Shown: one piece after another, positions 49,993-59,247 of the stretch
How positions within the stretch are numbered: the stretch's first letter is position 1
Layout of the letters: every line of letters begins with the position of its first letter
DNA from: Formosa sp. Hel3_A1_48
GTDB lineage: Bacteria > Bacteroidota > Bacteroidia > Flavobacteriales > Flavobacteriaceae
Assembly (NCBI RefSeq): GCF_001735715.1
Contig: NZ_CP017259.1
Coordinates: forward strand, 1,857,501 to 1,921,500
Length of the DNA stretch: 64,000 bases
Reading direction: 5' to 3'
Translations under genes and position numbers: made by a program
The notes under the pieces: generated by a model
Told to the model about the DNA's origin: nothing
What the model saw: only the letters and a program-made list of their open reading frames with translations
The model's database searches: none

Positions 49993-52451
49993 AAACTCAT
50001 GTTCAATCTAAGGTTAAATACCCTAGGAGTCAAATAATTTGGTATAGAATATTGACGCTTAGAATAAACATCACGAACCCATGTATTTGTTATTGAATTC
50101 TGTACGTCAAATAGATTGAAAATCTCCACCCCAACCGTCAACTCTTTAAAGCGTCTTTTCCAGCGTTTATTGGATTTGTCTTTTGGACTGACCACAACAT
50201 AAGACATTCCTATATCTGCGCGCTTATAGTCAGGTAAACGGGTTTGGTATTGATAAACGTCAGCATAACTTGGTGATCCGCCTGGCACTCCTGTGTTGTA
50301 AACCAAATTTAAATACATCTTCATGTTGGGTAATTTTGGGATATAGTCTTGAAAGAGCACCCCAAATTTTAAGCGCTGGTCCATGGGCCTAGCAATAAAA
50401 TCTCGTCCATCTATAGATTCTTCAGTTTTTAAGTAGCCAAACGAAAACCACGACTCTGTTCCAGGTACAAACTCTCCGTTGAGTCGTAAATCTAAACCAT
50501 AGGCGTATGCTTTTGCATTATTATTAGCTGCATAACGAATTCGTACATTTTCAACTGTGTATGGATTAACATCAGATAGGTTTTTGTAGTATATCTCAGA
50601 TATTAATTTAAAGGGTCTTTTCCATATTTTAAAACTGTATTCGTGTCCAGCAACAATATGTATTGATTTTTGTGCTTTGACATCGCTATTTACGGTACCG
50701 TTTAAATCTCTGAGTTCTCGATAAAAAGGAGGTTGGTAGTATATTCCTGCGCTGATTCTATAAAGCATGTCTTTACCATTATCAGGCTTAATACTGAATT
50801 GGGCTCTTGGACTAAATACTATTTGCTGTTTCTTGTCAATATTTTTGCCACTGACTGTCCATTGGTGGGCGCGCACACCAAAGTTATAAAACACTTCGCT
50901 GTTTCCAAGCTTGCTGCGCTTACTCCATTGTCCAAAGCCCTGTAATCGCTCTACTTTAGTTTCATTCGTTGCACGAATGTTTTCAAACGGTGCTAAAGGA
51001 CCTGTATTTGGCGTATAGGGTTGATTATCAAACTGATCTAAATTGGGGGGATTTATAGAAAATCCAGCAGAATCGATCACTTCCCACTCCACAACACGAT
51101 CGCGTATATCTTCATTGGTATATTTGATTGACCATTGGAAATGATTTTTATTTTTTTTGTAGTCACCTCTGTGTTCTATAGTAGTAATTAATGCGTCAAG
51201 ATCATTTCGCGCATGGTTGATTTGACCTCCAATGCCTTCAGAAAACTCGACATCGCCTAAGTTTTCATCACCAATATTACTATTTACTTCTCCCAATCTG
51301 TATTGTGCCAATATGTCAAAATACTCTTGTTCTGTAGTATGGAAGCTCGAAGCAATGAATTTTAAATTTAAATGGTCATTAATTTGATAGGCTCCTTTAA
51401 GTGCTCCAAAATAGGTATTATACTGATCTTGTTCTTGCCCCTCGTAAAACACCAACAAAGCGACCGGATTTTCAAGTGTTCCAAAGTTTGTTTGTCTTGT
51501 TTTTGGCGCATAATTGTAGACATTGGATGCTATGTTGCCCAAAAAGCTCAACTCAAATTTCGAATTAATTTTATAGCTTAAATATGTTTGTACATCTAAA
51601 AACTTTGGATCATAATTTGTTATTGTTTCCTTGGCATCAACAAGCAAGCTATTGTCTCTGTAGCGCAAGCCAACTAAGGCCGAAAACGAATTGTTTTTGC
51701 TTATACCTTCAGCAGTGATGCTCCCTCCTAAAAGGCTTAGGTCAGCTCGGACACCAAAACTTGAGGGTTTTCGGTATTTAATATCTAAAACCGAAGATAG
51801 TTTGTCTCCATATTTTGCCTGAAATCCGCCTGCTGAAAACTTTAAGTTTTCAACCATATCTGTATTCACAAAACTCAACCCTTCTTGTTGTCCAGAGCGC
51901 ACCAAAAAAGGACGATAGACTTCAATATCATTCACATAAACTAAATTCTCATCGAAATTTCCCCCACGTACAGAATATTGTGTGCTCAGTTCATTTGAAA
52001 TATTTACTCCTGGTAATGTTTTTAGAAGGTTTTCTACACCTGGTTGCGCTCCTTTTATAGTACGAATTATATTTGGTGAAATTGTGGTGACTCCCTCAAA
52101 AACAGATCGACTTGTACCAGTTATTACAACAGTTTCAATTTGTTCAAAATCTGATTTTAAAACTGGATTAAATTCAAATTCTTGACCACTTTCCAAATTA
52201 AATACAACTCGAATCGACTTGTAGTTGACATGCGAAAATTCGACTTCCACATTTCTGGCGGCGGGTATTTTCAATATATAAAAGCCATTACTGTTTGACA
52301 CTGTTCCTAAAGTTTTGGCACTCACGGTGGCATTTTCTATAGGGTTGTTTTCTTGGTCAAGAAGGATACCTCTTAAGGTTGCGTTTTGTGCAAATAATTG
52401 TATGTTGATGAAAACTAGTAGGAGAGTAGTGTATAAATATTTGATTTTCAA
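49989..52451 (-). CDS. TonB-dependent receptor
   Basis: An 820-residue outer-membrane protein. A signal peptide (YLYTTLLLVFINIQLFAQ) precedes a carboxypeptidase-regulatory-like domain (LRGILLDQENNPIENATVSA). The plug domain has QPGVENLLKTLPGVNISNEL and QYSVRGGNFDENLVYVNDIE; the rest is a 22-strand barrel ending in LRLNMSF with a C-terminal phenylalanine. No SusD partner is adjacent and no substrate is evident; the M23 peptidase gene directly upstream on the same strand is 11 bp away. Confidence 0.92.
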   Translation of the reverse strand: MKIKYLYTTLLLVFINIQLFAQNATLRGILLDQENNPIENATVSAKTLGTVSNSNGFYILKIPAARNVEVEFSHVNYKSIRVVFNLESGQEFEFNPVLKSDFEQIETVVITGTSRSVFEGVTTISPNIIRTIKGAQPGVENLLKTLPGVNISNELSTQYSVRGGNFDENLVYVNDIEVYRPFLVRSGQQEGLSFVNTDMVENLKFSAGGFQAKYGDKLSSVLDIKYRKPSSFGVRADLSLLGGSITAEGISKNNSFSALVGLRYRDNSLLVDAKETITNYDPKFLDVQTYLSYKINSKFELSFLGNIASNVYNYAPKTRQTNFGTLENPVALLVFYEGQEQDQYNTYFGALKGAYQINDHLNLKFIASSFHTTEQEYFDILAQYRLGEVNSNIGDENLGDVEFSEGIGGQINHARNDLDALITTIEHRGDYKKNKNHFQWSIKYTNEDIRDRVVEWEVIDSAGFSINPPNLDQFDNQPYTPNTGPLAPFENIRATNETKVERLQGFGQWSKRSKLGNSEVFYNFGVRAHQWTVSGKNIDKKQQIVFSPRAQFSIKPDNGKDMLYRISAGIYYQPPFYRELRDLNGTVNSDVKAQKSIHIVAGHEYSFKIWKRPFKLISEIYYKNLSDVNPYTVENVRIRYAANNNAKAYAYGLDLRLNGEFVPGTESWFSFGYLKTEESIDGRDFIARPMDQRLKFGVLFQDYIPKLPNMKMYLNLVYNTGVPGGSPSYADVYQYQTRLPDYKRADIGMSYVVVSPKDKSNKRWKRRFKELTVGVEIFNLFDVQNSITNTWVRDVYSKRQYSIPNYLTPRVFNLRLNMSF

Positions 52452-52462
52452 AATATAATGGT

Positions 52463-54148
52463 TTATTTTCTGTAAAAGGTTGCCTCAAATTTAGAACTAT
52501 TTCCAACATTATCCGTGACTATGAGCTTTAAATTATTTTTGGTGTCAACCACAATACCGTCATTGAAGTCATGTGTAAGTGTGTTGGTCTTTGCGTCATA
52601 TTCCATTAAAATCCAATGTCCATTTATAGTACCCCTAAAGTTTTTAACACCAGAAATTGCATCTTCGACCCTAATTTTCAAAAAACGGGAATTGCTAAGC
52701 CAGCTACCCTCTTTGAAGTTTAGCGGCTTAACTACTGGTCCTTGATCGTCTCGCCCTAAGGTATACGTTCCAAAATATTTCGTTCGAATAGTTAAAGTAC
52801 TCCCTTTTCGTGTAGTTGTATTATGGTACAACTTACCATATGGAGAAACTTGGCCTATATAAAGATGTGCTAAATCTTTGGCTTCAAATTGACTGGCATC
52901 AAATTTTATTGTTATGGATTTTTTTAACGGAATGCTAGGATCGTGAATTTTTAAGGTGTCATTTTTCACTTTAAAGTCTAGATACAGGTCGTCATAAAGT
53001 GCATATGCGGGAATTTCCACTTGAATCAAATCTTCATTTAATATGGTAGATTCTGAAGCATTTACAAAAGTAAACTCATTGGGAATATATTGTTCTTTTG
53101 TGAGTTCTTTAAAAACGCCGACAATTGGTATTTGAACAGTAGTTGTATTGTTTTTAAAGTCTTTTATTTTTACAGAATAAGACGAATTAGTACTGTCTTT
53201 GATACTTAGTATTCCGTTTTGTTCTTGAAACGAAAATAAGCTCAAAGGGTTGTTTTTTTCAACAAATAATTTTTGGATACGTTGTTTATTTGATCGGTAA
53301 TGAGCGTAATCTATGTAGCGATTAATATGTTTTGTTTCCGTAAATGAAAACCGCTTGAAATCAACACCGATAGACTTTTTTCCATTAAAAAATGCTTCAA
53401 TCTTATAAACCCCGTTTTTATTTGCGGCATAGTCTTGACGGTCATTGGCTACTATACCAAAACCAATTGTACCAAATGCCTTTAAAGGTTCAGCTATGTA
53501 ATTGCCGTTGGCTTGTTTTCGGAGTCTAATTTTCTTCTTTTCTTGATTGCCTTCAACATGACTGCGGTCAGAAATAGGGTAGGCATAGAGCTGATAAAGC
53601 TCAGGAGCTGTGGTGTCCTTGATGTCAAAGCCAAAGAGCATAGGATTTATGGGGCGCTCGTGCTTATCACGAATTTCGAAATGTAAATGGGGTCCAGAAG
53701 AACCTCCAGAATTTCCTGAAAAAGCTACCATTTCATCTGCATCAATTTCCAAAGTACTTGATTTAGGGAATAACTCAATTTCAAATTGCTCTTTTTGGTA
53801 TTGTTGTCTTTTAATATACTGCTCAATAGTTGGTGAAAATTTTTGTAAATGCGCATATACAGATGTATAGCCATTTGGATGCGTAATGTATAATGCTTTT
53901 CCATATCCATAGCGAGAAATTTTTATACGGCTCACATATCCTTCAGCTATTGAATATACCTCTAAGCCTTCTTTTCCATTAGTTTTGATGTCCAGACCTG
54001 AATGAAAATGATTAGAGCGAAGCTCAGCAAATGTACCTGAAAGTACCAATTGAATGTCTAGAGGAGAACGGAAGTAGTCCTGGGGATAGGGCGATTGCGC
54101 AGCAAGATTGAAGATGCACAATAACAATAAATTTTTTAAAATCTTCAT
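52463..54148 (-). CDS. M23 family metallopeptidase
   Basis: A 561-residue exported protein. Signal peptide at residues 1-18 (KILKNLLLLCIFNLAAQSPY). The LytM/M23 domain is N-terminal, about residues 30-170: zinc ligands in NHFHSGLDIKTNGKEG (HxxxD) and GSSGPHLHFEIRDKHERPIN (HxH). The remaining 390 residues are beta-rich repeats without a named domain, perhaps wall or substrate binding. It should cleave peptidoglycan cross-links or, if inactive on wall, activate amidases. It probably shares a transcript with the TonB receptor. Confidence 0.92.
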   Translation of the reverse strand: MKILKNLLLLCIFNLAAQSPYPQDYFRSPLDIQLVLSGTFAELRSNHFHSGLDIKTNGKEGLEVYSIAEGYVSRIKISRYGYGKALYITHPNGYTSVYAHLQKFSPTIEQYIKRQQYQKEQFEIELFPKSSTLEIDADEMVAFSGNSGGSSGPHLHFEIRDKHERPINPMLFGFDIKDTTAPELYQLYAYPISDRSHVEGNQEKKKIRLRKQANGNYIAEPLKAFGTIGFGIVANDRQDYAANKNGVYKIEAFFNGKKSIGVDFKRFSFTETKHINRYIDYAHYRSNKQRIQKLFVEKNNPLSLFSFQEQNGILSIKDSTNSSYSVKIKDFKNNTTTVQIPIVGVFKELTKEQYIPNEFTFVNASESTILNEDLIQVEIPAYALYDDLYLDFKVKNDTLKIHDPSIPLKKSITIKFDASQFEAKDLAHLYIGQVSPYGKLYHNTTTRKGSTLTIRTKYFGTYTLGRDDQGPVVKPLNFKEGSWLSNSRFLKIRVEDAISGVKNFRGTINGHWILMEYDAKTNTLTHDFNDGIVVDTKNNLKLIVTDNVGNSSKFEATFYRK

Positions 54149-54260
54149 AACATGTTCTTCAGCTAAAATATTGAATTGAAAACAAAATGCAAAGGAATTG
54201 ATTTGCTTAAATTATTTTGAAAATAAATATAAAGAAATTGCGAATTTAGTTATGGAATGT

Positions 54261-54268
54261 TAAATTTG
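54261..54268 (+). promoter_or_regulatory. -7 box before the coiled-coil/zapA unit
   Basis: TAAATTTG, a perfect TAnnTTTG match 24 bases before the ATG at 54293. It lies in a 144-bp gap between divergent genes that otherwise holds nothing recognisable. Confidence 0.55.
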
Positions 54269-54292
54269 TAACAAATGGTATTGAAATTGTAG

Positions 54293-54583
54293 ATGAGCAA
54301 AATCGAAACGATAGTCCAAACGCTAGAGCAAAACACAAATCAGATTATTGATCAGATTGGACTTTTACAGAAAGAAAATGGAGCTCTCAAAAGGGAAATT
54401 ATTGATTTAAAGACCCAGAACAAAGACCAACTTCTGCTGCTTGAAGAAAAACAAGCTGAATTTGATTCTTTGAAAATTGCAAGTTCAATGCTTGGCAGTA
54501 ATGAAGACAAACGAGCATCAAAGCTCAAAATAAATGCTTTAATCAAAGAAATAAATGATTGCATTGCAAGTTTATCGGACTAA
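54293..54583 (+). CDS. Coiled-coil protein upstream of zapA
   Basis: A 96-residue protein that is one long coiled coil: IVQTLEQNTNQIIDQIGLLQ, then ENGALKREIIDLKTQNKDQL and LLEEKQAEFDSLKIASSMLG. It has the size and heptad pattern of ZapB, the small coiled-coil partner of ZapA in gammaproteobacteria, but I cannot show homology. Its position 9 bp before zapA suggests a shared role at the FtsZ ring. No signal or membrane segment. Confidence 0.75.
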   Translation: MSKIETIVQTLEQNTNQIIDQIGLLQKENGALKREIIDLKTQNKDQLLLLEEKQAEFDSLKIASSMLGSNEDKRASKLKINALIKEINDCIASLSD

Positions 54584-54592
54584 ATACAACTT

Positions 54593-54895
54593 ATGAGCGA
54601 GCAATTAAAAATTAAATTATCTATTGCCAATAGGGTATACCCCTTGACAATAGCAGCAAGCCAAGAAGAAGGTTTGCGGATCGCTGCTCAAAAGATTGAT
54701 GCAACCGTTAAAAAATTTGAACAAAGCTATTCTGTGCAAGACAAGCAAGATGTATTGGCAATGTGTGCCTTACAATTTGCGGCTGAATCGGAACAAACTA
54801 AAATAAATAAAAATAGTTTAAGTAATGCGCTTGAACAGCGTTTGGTTGATTTGAACCAGCGTTTGGAACAGCACTTGGACGCCGACGTTCTTTAA
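54593..54895 (+). CDS. zapA: Cell division protein ZapA
   Basis: A 100-residue protein bundling FtsZ filaments. LKIKLSIANRVYPLTIAASQ begins the N-terminal FtsZ-binding domain, and EEGLRIAAQKIDATVKKFEQ, then LAMCALQFAAESEQT, complete the conserved globular part before a C-terminal coiled coil. Usual length. The 6S-like RNA follows 16 bp later and rny after that, an order matching the widespread link between zapA and 6S RNA. Confidence 0.92.
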   Translation: MSEQLKIKLSIANRVYPLTIAASQEEGLRIAAQKIDATVKKFEQSYSVQDKQDVLAMCALQFAAESEQTKINKNSLSNALEQRLVDLNQRLEQHLDADVL

Positions 54896-54910
54896 AATAC
54901 AATAATACAT

Positions 54911-55081
54911 ACTGCCTGTATTGGTCAATTTTTTGATAAACTCAACGAGAATTCTATAAATGGGGTCCGTTTAAGTTGTAAAAGCATGCTGCCTTGTCGC
55001 AGACCCTTGATCAGCTTTTCAGCCCTAAATCCTGTTAAAAAGGAGTTTATACAAAACCCAGATCTTTACAGGCTTTTTTTT
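54911..55081 (+). ncRNA. ssrS: 6S-like RNA (6S-Flavo type)
   Basis: The 203 bp between zapA and rny has no reading frame but a strong closing stem: GCCTGTA (54914-54920) pairs with TACAGGC (55067-55073), directly followed by eight T residues, so the stem also ends transcription. The 150 bases between form an elongated, partly paired region, for example GGGTC near 54962 with GACCC near 55004. 6S RNA mimics an open promoter and binds RNA polymerase. Location beside zapA is the classic 6S site. Size (about 170 nt) fits. I infer the family from position and shape, not from a model search. Confidence 0.72.
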
Positions 55082-55098
55082 AATTTAAATTAATATCA

Positions 55099-56676
55099 AT
55101 GGACCAAAATATAATATTGATATGTTCAGGAGCCACTATTTTTGGACTCATTATTGGACTTATCATTTCAAAAATAAAAGAAAAAAATAATGCCACTCAA
55201 ATAACAAAAAATGCAAAACGCACTGCAGAAGAAATTATTTCAAAAGCAAAATCTGAAGGGGAGGCTATAAAGAAAAACAAGATATTTCAAGCTAAGGAGC
55301 GATTCCTAGAACTTAAATCGGAACACGAAAAGGTAATAACATCACGAAATAATAAAATGGCTGAAGCCGAAAAACGTACCCGTGACAAAGAATCGCAAAT
55401 TTCTTCGGAACTTTCAAAAAACAAAAAGTTAGGTGATCAACTTGAATCTGCAAAAAAAGATTATGAACTTCGACTAGGTTTGCTAGACAAACGCCATGAA
55501 GAGTTGGACAAACTACATAAAAACCAAGTGCAACAACTCGAGGTGATTTCTGGTATTTCTGCTGAAGATGCAAAGACGCAATTGGTAGAGTCTCTAAAAT
55601 CTGAAGCCAAGAACGATGTGATGTCTTACGTACAAGATAAAATGGAAGAAGCTAAACTCACAGCTGAGCAGGACGCTAAAAAAATCATAATTAATACCAT
55701 ACAACGCATTGGTACAGAAGAAGCAATAGACAATTGCGTGTCTGTCTTTAATATCGAATCAGATGATATGAAAGGTAGAATTATTGGTAGAGAAGGGCGT
55801 AACATAAGGGCCCTTGAAGCTGCCACTGGAGTTGAAATTATTGTTGATGATACACCTGAAGCAATTATTTTGTCCTGTTTTGATTCGGTTCGTCGAGAAA
55901 TTGCACGTCTTTCTTTACACAAGCTTGTGACGGATGGACGAATTCATCCAGCACGAATTGAAGAAGTAGTGCGAAAAACACAAAAGCAAATAGATCAAGA
56001 GATTATTGAAGTAGGAAAGCGGACAGTTATCGATTTGGGTATTCATGGTTTACACCCAGAATTGATTAAAACCATTGGCCGAATGAAGTATCGATCGTCT
56101 TATGGACAAAACCTACTTCAACATTCAAGAGAAGTAGCGAAACTTTGCGGTGTAATGGCCGCCGAATTGGGATTAAATCCAAAATTAGCCAAACGTGCCG
56201 GGCTTCTCCATGACATTGGAAAGGTGCCAGACTCTGAAGTTGATATGGAAACTCCTCATGCTATTCTAGGCATGCAATGGGCTGAAAAATACGGAGAAAA
56301 AGCAGAGGTTTGCAATGCTATTGGCGCACACCACGATGAAATCGAAATGAAGTATTTACTTTCGCCAGTTGTTCAGGTCTGTGATGCTATTTCTGGGGCT
56401 CGCCCTGGCGCTAGACGACAAGTTTTAGACTCTTATATCCAAAGACTGAAAGATTTGGAACAGATTGCATTTAACTTCAAAGGTGTACAGAAAGCTTATG
56501 CAATTCAGGCGGGACGCGAGTTACGTGTAATTGTCGAGAGTGAAAAGGTAGATGATAACAACGCAAGCCGATTATCGTTTGAAATTTCACAGAAAATTCA
56601 AACTGATATGACGTACCCAGGTCAGGTAAAAGTAACTGTTATTAGAGAAACCAGGGCAGTTAATATTGCAAAGTAA
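55099..56676 (+). CDS. rny: Ribonuclease Y
   Basis: A 525-residue membrane-anchored endoribonuclease that starts mRNA decay. An N-terminal helix ([20 protein letters not shown]) anchors it, a long coiled coil follows to about residue 200, then a KH domain ([20 protein letters not shown]) and an HD domain ([20 protein letters not shown] with metal-binding HD). The C-terminus [20 protein letters not shown] is typical. Full length. It follows the 6S-like RNA by 18 bp and has its own terminator. Confidence 0.97.
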   Translation: MDQNIILICSGATIFGLIIGLIISKIKEKNNATQITKNAKRTAEEIISKAKSEGEAIKKNKIFQAKERFLELKSEHEKVITSRNNKMAEAEKRTRDKESQISSELSKNKKLGDQLESAKKDYELRLGLLDKRHEELDKLHKNQVQQLEVISGISAEDAKTQLVESLKSEAKNDVMSYVQDKMEEAKLTAEQDAKKIIINTIQRIGTEEAIDNCVSVFNIESDDMKGRIIGREGRNIRALEAATGVEIIVDDTPEAIILSCFDSVRREIARLSLHKLVTDGRIHPARIEEVVRKTQKQIDQEIIEVGKRTVIDLGIHGLHPELIKTIGRMKYRSSYGQNLLQHSREVAKLCGVMAAELGLNPKLAKRAGLLHDIGKVPDSEVDMETPHAILGMQWAEKYGEKAEVCNAIGAHHDEIEMKYLLSPVVQVCDAISGARPGARRQVLDSYIQRLKDLEQIAFNFKGVQKAYAIQAGRELRVIVESEKVDDNNASRLSFEISQKIQTDMTYPGQVKVTVIRETRAVNIAK

Positions 56677-56693
56677 TCCTAAAAGGATAGGTT

Positions 56694-56725
56694 AAAAAAG
56701 GCAGTTTGTTTCGACTGCTTTTTTT
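56694..56725. terminator. Terminator between rny and xerD
   Basis: An A run and GCAGT pair with ACTGC and a T run around a loop TTGTTTCG, between two convergent genes, so it can work in both directions. Confidence 0.75.
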
Positions 56726-57623
56726 AGTTACTTCTCGGATGAAAATTAGCCATAACCTCTTTTAAATGGCTTCTATCTACATGCATATAAATTTCTGTTG
56801 TAGTAATACTTTCGTGCCCAAGCATGACTTGTATGGCGCGTAAATCGGCTCCATTTTCTAAAAGGTGTGTTGCAAATGAGTGCCTAAAGGTGTGGGGTGA
56901 AATAGATTTACGTATGCCGGCTTTCTGAGCAAAAGTTTTTACAATAGTAAAAATCATTGCACGTGTGAGTTGACGGCCATGTTGGTTTAAAAATAAAGTA
57001 TCTATGTGTAATGGTTCAATTTTAAGCAATGAACGAGCGTGCTGTCTGTACAAATTAATAAATTTTTGAGTGTGTTCTCCAATAGGAACAAAACGCTGTT
57101 TATTGCCCTTACCATTGACTTTTATAAATCCTTCATCAAAAAATAAGTCAGAGAGTTTTAAATTGGTAAGCTCACTTACACGTAAGCCACAACTGTATAA
57201 TGTTTCAATAATAGCTCTATTGCGCTCACCAAGCGGGTGACTCAAATCAATTGCGGCAACAATCTTATCGATTTCTTTTACAGAAAGTGTATCAGGGAGT
57301 TTACGTCCAATTTTTGGGGCCTCAATTTGCTCCAAAGGGTTAGAAATGCGGTAGTTTTCAAAAATAAGATAATCAAAAAAACTGCGTAAGCCCGAAATTA
57401 CACGCGATTGTGTTCGAGCGTTAACGGATTTAGCCAGTTCGCGTAAAAAACTTTTTAGATGATCAGTTTCTATTTCAGTCGGAGTTTCCGAGTGGTTGTA
57501 CTGTTCTAAATAGGAAATTAGCTTTTGAACATCTAAACGGTAATTGACAACAGTATGATTAGATAGACCACGCTCAATTTTCAAGTAATGCTCAAAATCA
57601 CGAAGGGCGTTATTCCATTTCAT
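56724..57623 (-). CDS. xerD: Tyrosine recombinase XerD
   Basis: A 299-residue site-specific recombinase that resolves chromosome dimers at dif. The N-terminal SAM-like domain has FEHYLKIERGLSNHTVVNYR. The catalytic set is Arg in YSCGLRVSELTNL, Lys in VNGKGNKQRFVPI, HxxR in PHTFRHSFATHLLENGA, His in LGHESI and Tyr in TTEIYMHV. I chose the ATG at 57623; a longer frame from 57650 adds nine non-conserved residues. Length and motifs indicate the housekeeping enzyme and not a phage or transposon integrase. No XerC or dif site was seen. Confidence 0.92.
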   Translation of the reverse strand: MKWNNALRDFEHYLKIERGLSNHTVVNYRLDVQKLISYLEQYNHSETPTEIETDHLKSFLRELAKSVNARTQSRVISGLRSFFDYLIFENYRISNPLEQIEAPKIGRKLPDTLSVKEIDKIVAAIDLSHPLGERNRAIIETLYSCGLRVSELTNLKLSDLFFDEGFIKVNGKGNKQRFVPIGEHTQKFINLYRQHARSLLKIEPLHIDTLFLNQHGRQLTRAMIFTIVKTFAQKAGIRKSISPHTFRHSFATHLLENGADLRAIQVMLGHESITTTEIYMHVDRSHLKEVMANFHPRSN

Positions 57624-57839
57624 CTGTTTATGTGTAATGTAGTTAATCAAACACCTAAAGCATTATTTAGTTGTACAACTAATTTTTTAAAAATGTTTTA
57701 TACCTCTAAAATACGACTATTTAGGTATTGATATTTAGTTTTTTACAAAATTAAATCAAAGAATTAGACAGGGTCTTGAAATAAAATCAAAAACTATTTG
57801 AAAAGAATAGAAAACCCACTTATATTTGCACTCGCATAT

Positions 57840-57924
57840 GGAGAAATGGCAGAGTGGTCGAATGCGGCAGTCTTGAAAACTGTTGAGGGTCACACCTCCG
57901 GGGGTTCGAATCCCTCTTTCTCCG
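57840..57924 (+). tRNA. tRNA-Ser (TGA anticodon)
   Basis: Acceptor GGAGAAA (57840-57846) pairs with TTTCTCC; the anticodon loop CTTGAAAA carries TGA; the T-arm has GGGTTCGAATCCC. The long variable arm (GAGGGTCACACCTC) marks a class II serine tRNA. The discriminator is G, as serine synthetase requires, and CCA is not encoded. Confidence 0.95.
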
Positions 57925-57928
57925 CAAA

Positions 57929-57960
57929 AGAAAACCCACAACATAGTTGTGGGTTTTTTG
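57929..57960 (+). terminator. tRNA-Ser terminator
   Basis: AAAACCCACAAC, loop ATAG, then TTGTGGGTTTT with extra T residues, a strong stem starting 4 bases after the tRNA. Confidence 0.85.
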
Positions 57961-58031
57961 CTTTTCGAAATATTGCAATCATTTAGAATTGCAAAGGACT
58001 GGATATAGAGGACTCTTCGAAAAGCTTTTTT

Positions 58032-58421
58032 CTAGGTACTAATATTTTTTAAGAATTTATCGAATTCTTTCAAGGCCTCCTGCTGAGATTTACCATACTG
58101 TTCTTTAATATAGCCAACGAATTGAGTTTTACTTCCTTTGATTTTTTCCCAATCGTCACCAGTAATATTACTCCACATAGCTTGAGCTTTTCCTTTTACA
58201 AGTTCTTCTCGACCTTCCCATTTGAGTTGATCATATTCTTTGTACAATTCCTTTACTTTTTCTCTAGCCTCTGTAGTCGATAATTTAAACTTTTCTTGAG
58301 CTAATTCTTCAAATTTTTCAATTTCTCCCTTCACATTTTTCAATTCTTTTTTTGAAACATTCCATTCATCTTTCGCTTTTGTTTTTAATTCTTTCCAGAA
58401 TTCTTTGATTTGTTTTTCCAT
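58032..58421 (-). CDS. CsbD-like stress protein, duplicated
   Basis: A 129-residue charged helical protein. The C-terminal half, WEGREELVKGKAQAMWSNIT and DDWEKIKGSKTQFVGYIKEQ then YGKSQQEALKEFDKFL, follows the CsbD family pattern (about 60 residues, usually one copy). The N-terminal half, FWKELKTKAKDEWNVSKKEL, then FEELAQEKFKLSTTEAREKV, is a diverged second copy, so the protein is a tandem. CsbD proteins belong to general stress regulons; role unknown. The 190 bp upstream are extremely AT-rich, with no further gene. Confidence 0.8.
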   Translation of the reverse strand: MEKQIKEFWKELKTKAKDEWNVSKKELKNVKGEIEKFEELAQEKFKLSTTEAREKVKELYKEYDQLKWEGREELVKGKAQAMWSNITGDDWEKIKGSKTQFVGYIKEQYGKSQQEALKEFDKFLKNIST

Positions 58422-58569
58422 GGTTTTTATTCTTTTAGATTTGGGTTTATTTAACTTAATTATTAATAAATTAAATTTAGGTTTAGGTGTTTTTTATTTT
58501 TAATCTTGAGAATAAATATATAAAATATAATGTTATTTTCAAAATTCTAAGTTTTAATTTTGAATACAC

Positions 58570-58596
58570 TTGGTCTTTTAAATTTCCCTATTTTTG
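58570..58596 (+). promoter_or_regulatory. Promoter of the nitroreductase-DegT pair
   Basis: TATTTTTG (58589-58596) is a perfect -7 box, 15 bases before the ATG at 58612, with TTGG (58570-58573) upstream as a possible -33 element at slightly short spacing. Confidence 0.5.
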
Positions 58597-58611
58597 TAAA
58601 AAATATAATTT

Positions 58612-59244
58612 ATGAGTTTACTTAATGCCCTAAAATGGCGCTATGCTGTAAAAAAATTTGATGATTCGAAAACAATTTCTCCCTCTGAAATAGATAAAAT
58701 AAAGGAAGGGTTTAATCTTTCTGCTTCGTCCTATGGACTTCAACCTGTAGAGCTGTTATTGATTCACAATAAAACCATTCAAAAGGAACTTGTACCCATG
58801 TCGATGAATCAACCGCAAGTCGCACAAGCATCGCACGTTGCTGTTTTTTGTGTTAAAACGTCAATAGATGCTGACTATGTAATCGATTATTTCAACCGCA
58901 TTAAGGAAATCCGTCAAACACCAGACGAAATACTTGAACCTTACCGCTCACATATTATTGAAAGTTTCAGTTCTAAAACAACTGAAGAGGTGTTTTTGTG
59001 GAGTGCTAAACAAGCTTACATCGCAATGGGTAATTTACTCGCAGTTTGTGCTGACCTCAGTATAGATTCCTGTCCTATGGAAGGTTTTGAGCCCGATAAA
59101 TATGATGCCTATTTTGATTTAAAAGCAAAAGGTTTACGTTCTGTTCTTGTAATGCCATTGGGGTATAGAGCGGAGGATGATCCTTTTGCCTCCATGCAAA
59201 AAGTACGTAAACCTATCACTGATTCTGTAACTGATATCCTTTAG
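58612..59244 (+). CDS. NAD(P)H-dependent nitroreductase family oxidoreductase
   Basis: A 210-residue FMN protein of the NfsB-like group. LNALKWRYAVKKFDDSKTIS is the opening flavin motif; NLSASSYGLQPVELLLIHN and WSAKQAYIAMGNLLAVCADL follow; SCPMEGFEPDKYDAYFDLKA is diagnostic, as is LVMPLGYRAEDDPFASMQKV. These reduce quinones, nitro compounds and flavins; the natural substrate is unknown. It is followed 3 bp later by a DegT aminotransferase gene, so the two share a transcript. Confidence 0.93.
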   Translation: MSLLNALKWRYAVKKFDDSKTISPSEIDKIKEGFNLSASSYGLQPVELLLIHNKTIQKELVPMSMNQPQVAQASHVAVFCVKTSIDADYVIDYFNRIKEIRQTPDEILEPYRSHIIESFSSKTTEEVFLWSAKQAYIAMGNLLAVCADLSIDSCPMEGFEPDKYDAYFDLKAKGLRSVLVMPLGYRAEDDPFASMQKVRKPITDSVTDIL

Positions 59245-59247
59245 ATT

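Noticed and set aside
56724-57623. Tyrosine recombinase as sign of an integrated element next to tRNA-Ser
   Set aside because: Its length and motifs match housekeeping XerD; no direct repeats of the tRNA end, phage genes or composition shift were seen.
57756-57986. Reading frames on both strands over tRNA-Ser (products containing GEMAEWSNAAVLKTVE or GERGIRTPGGVTLNSFQ)
   Set aside because: These are translations of the tRNA gene itself, a well-known source of false proteins in databases.
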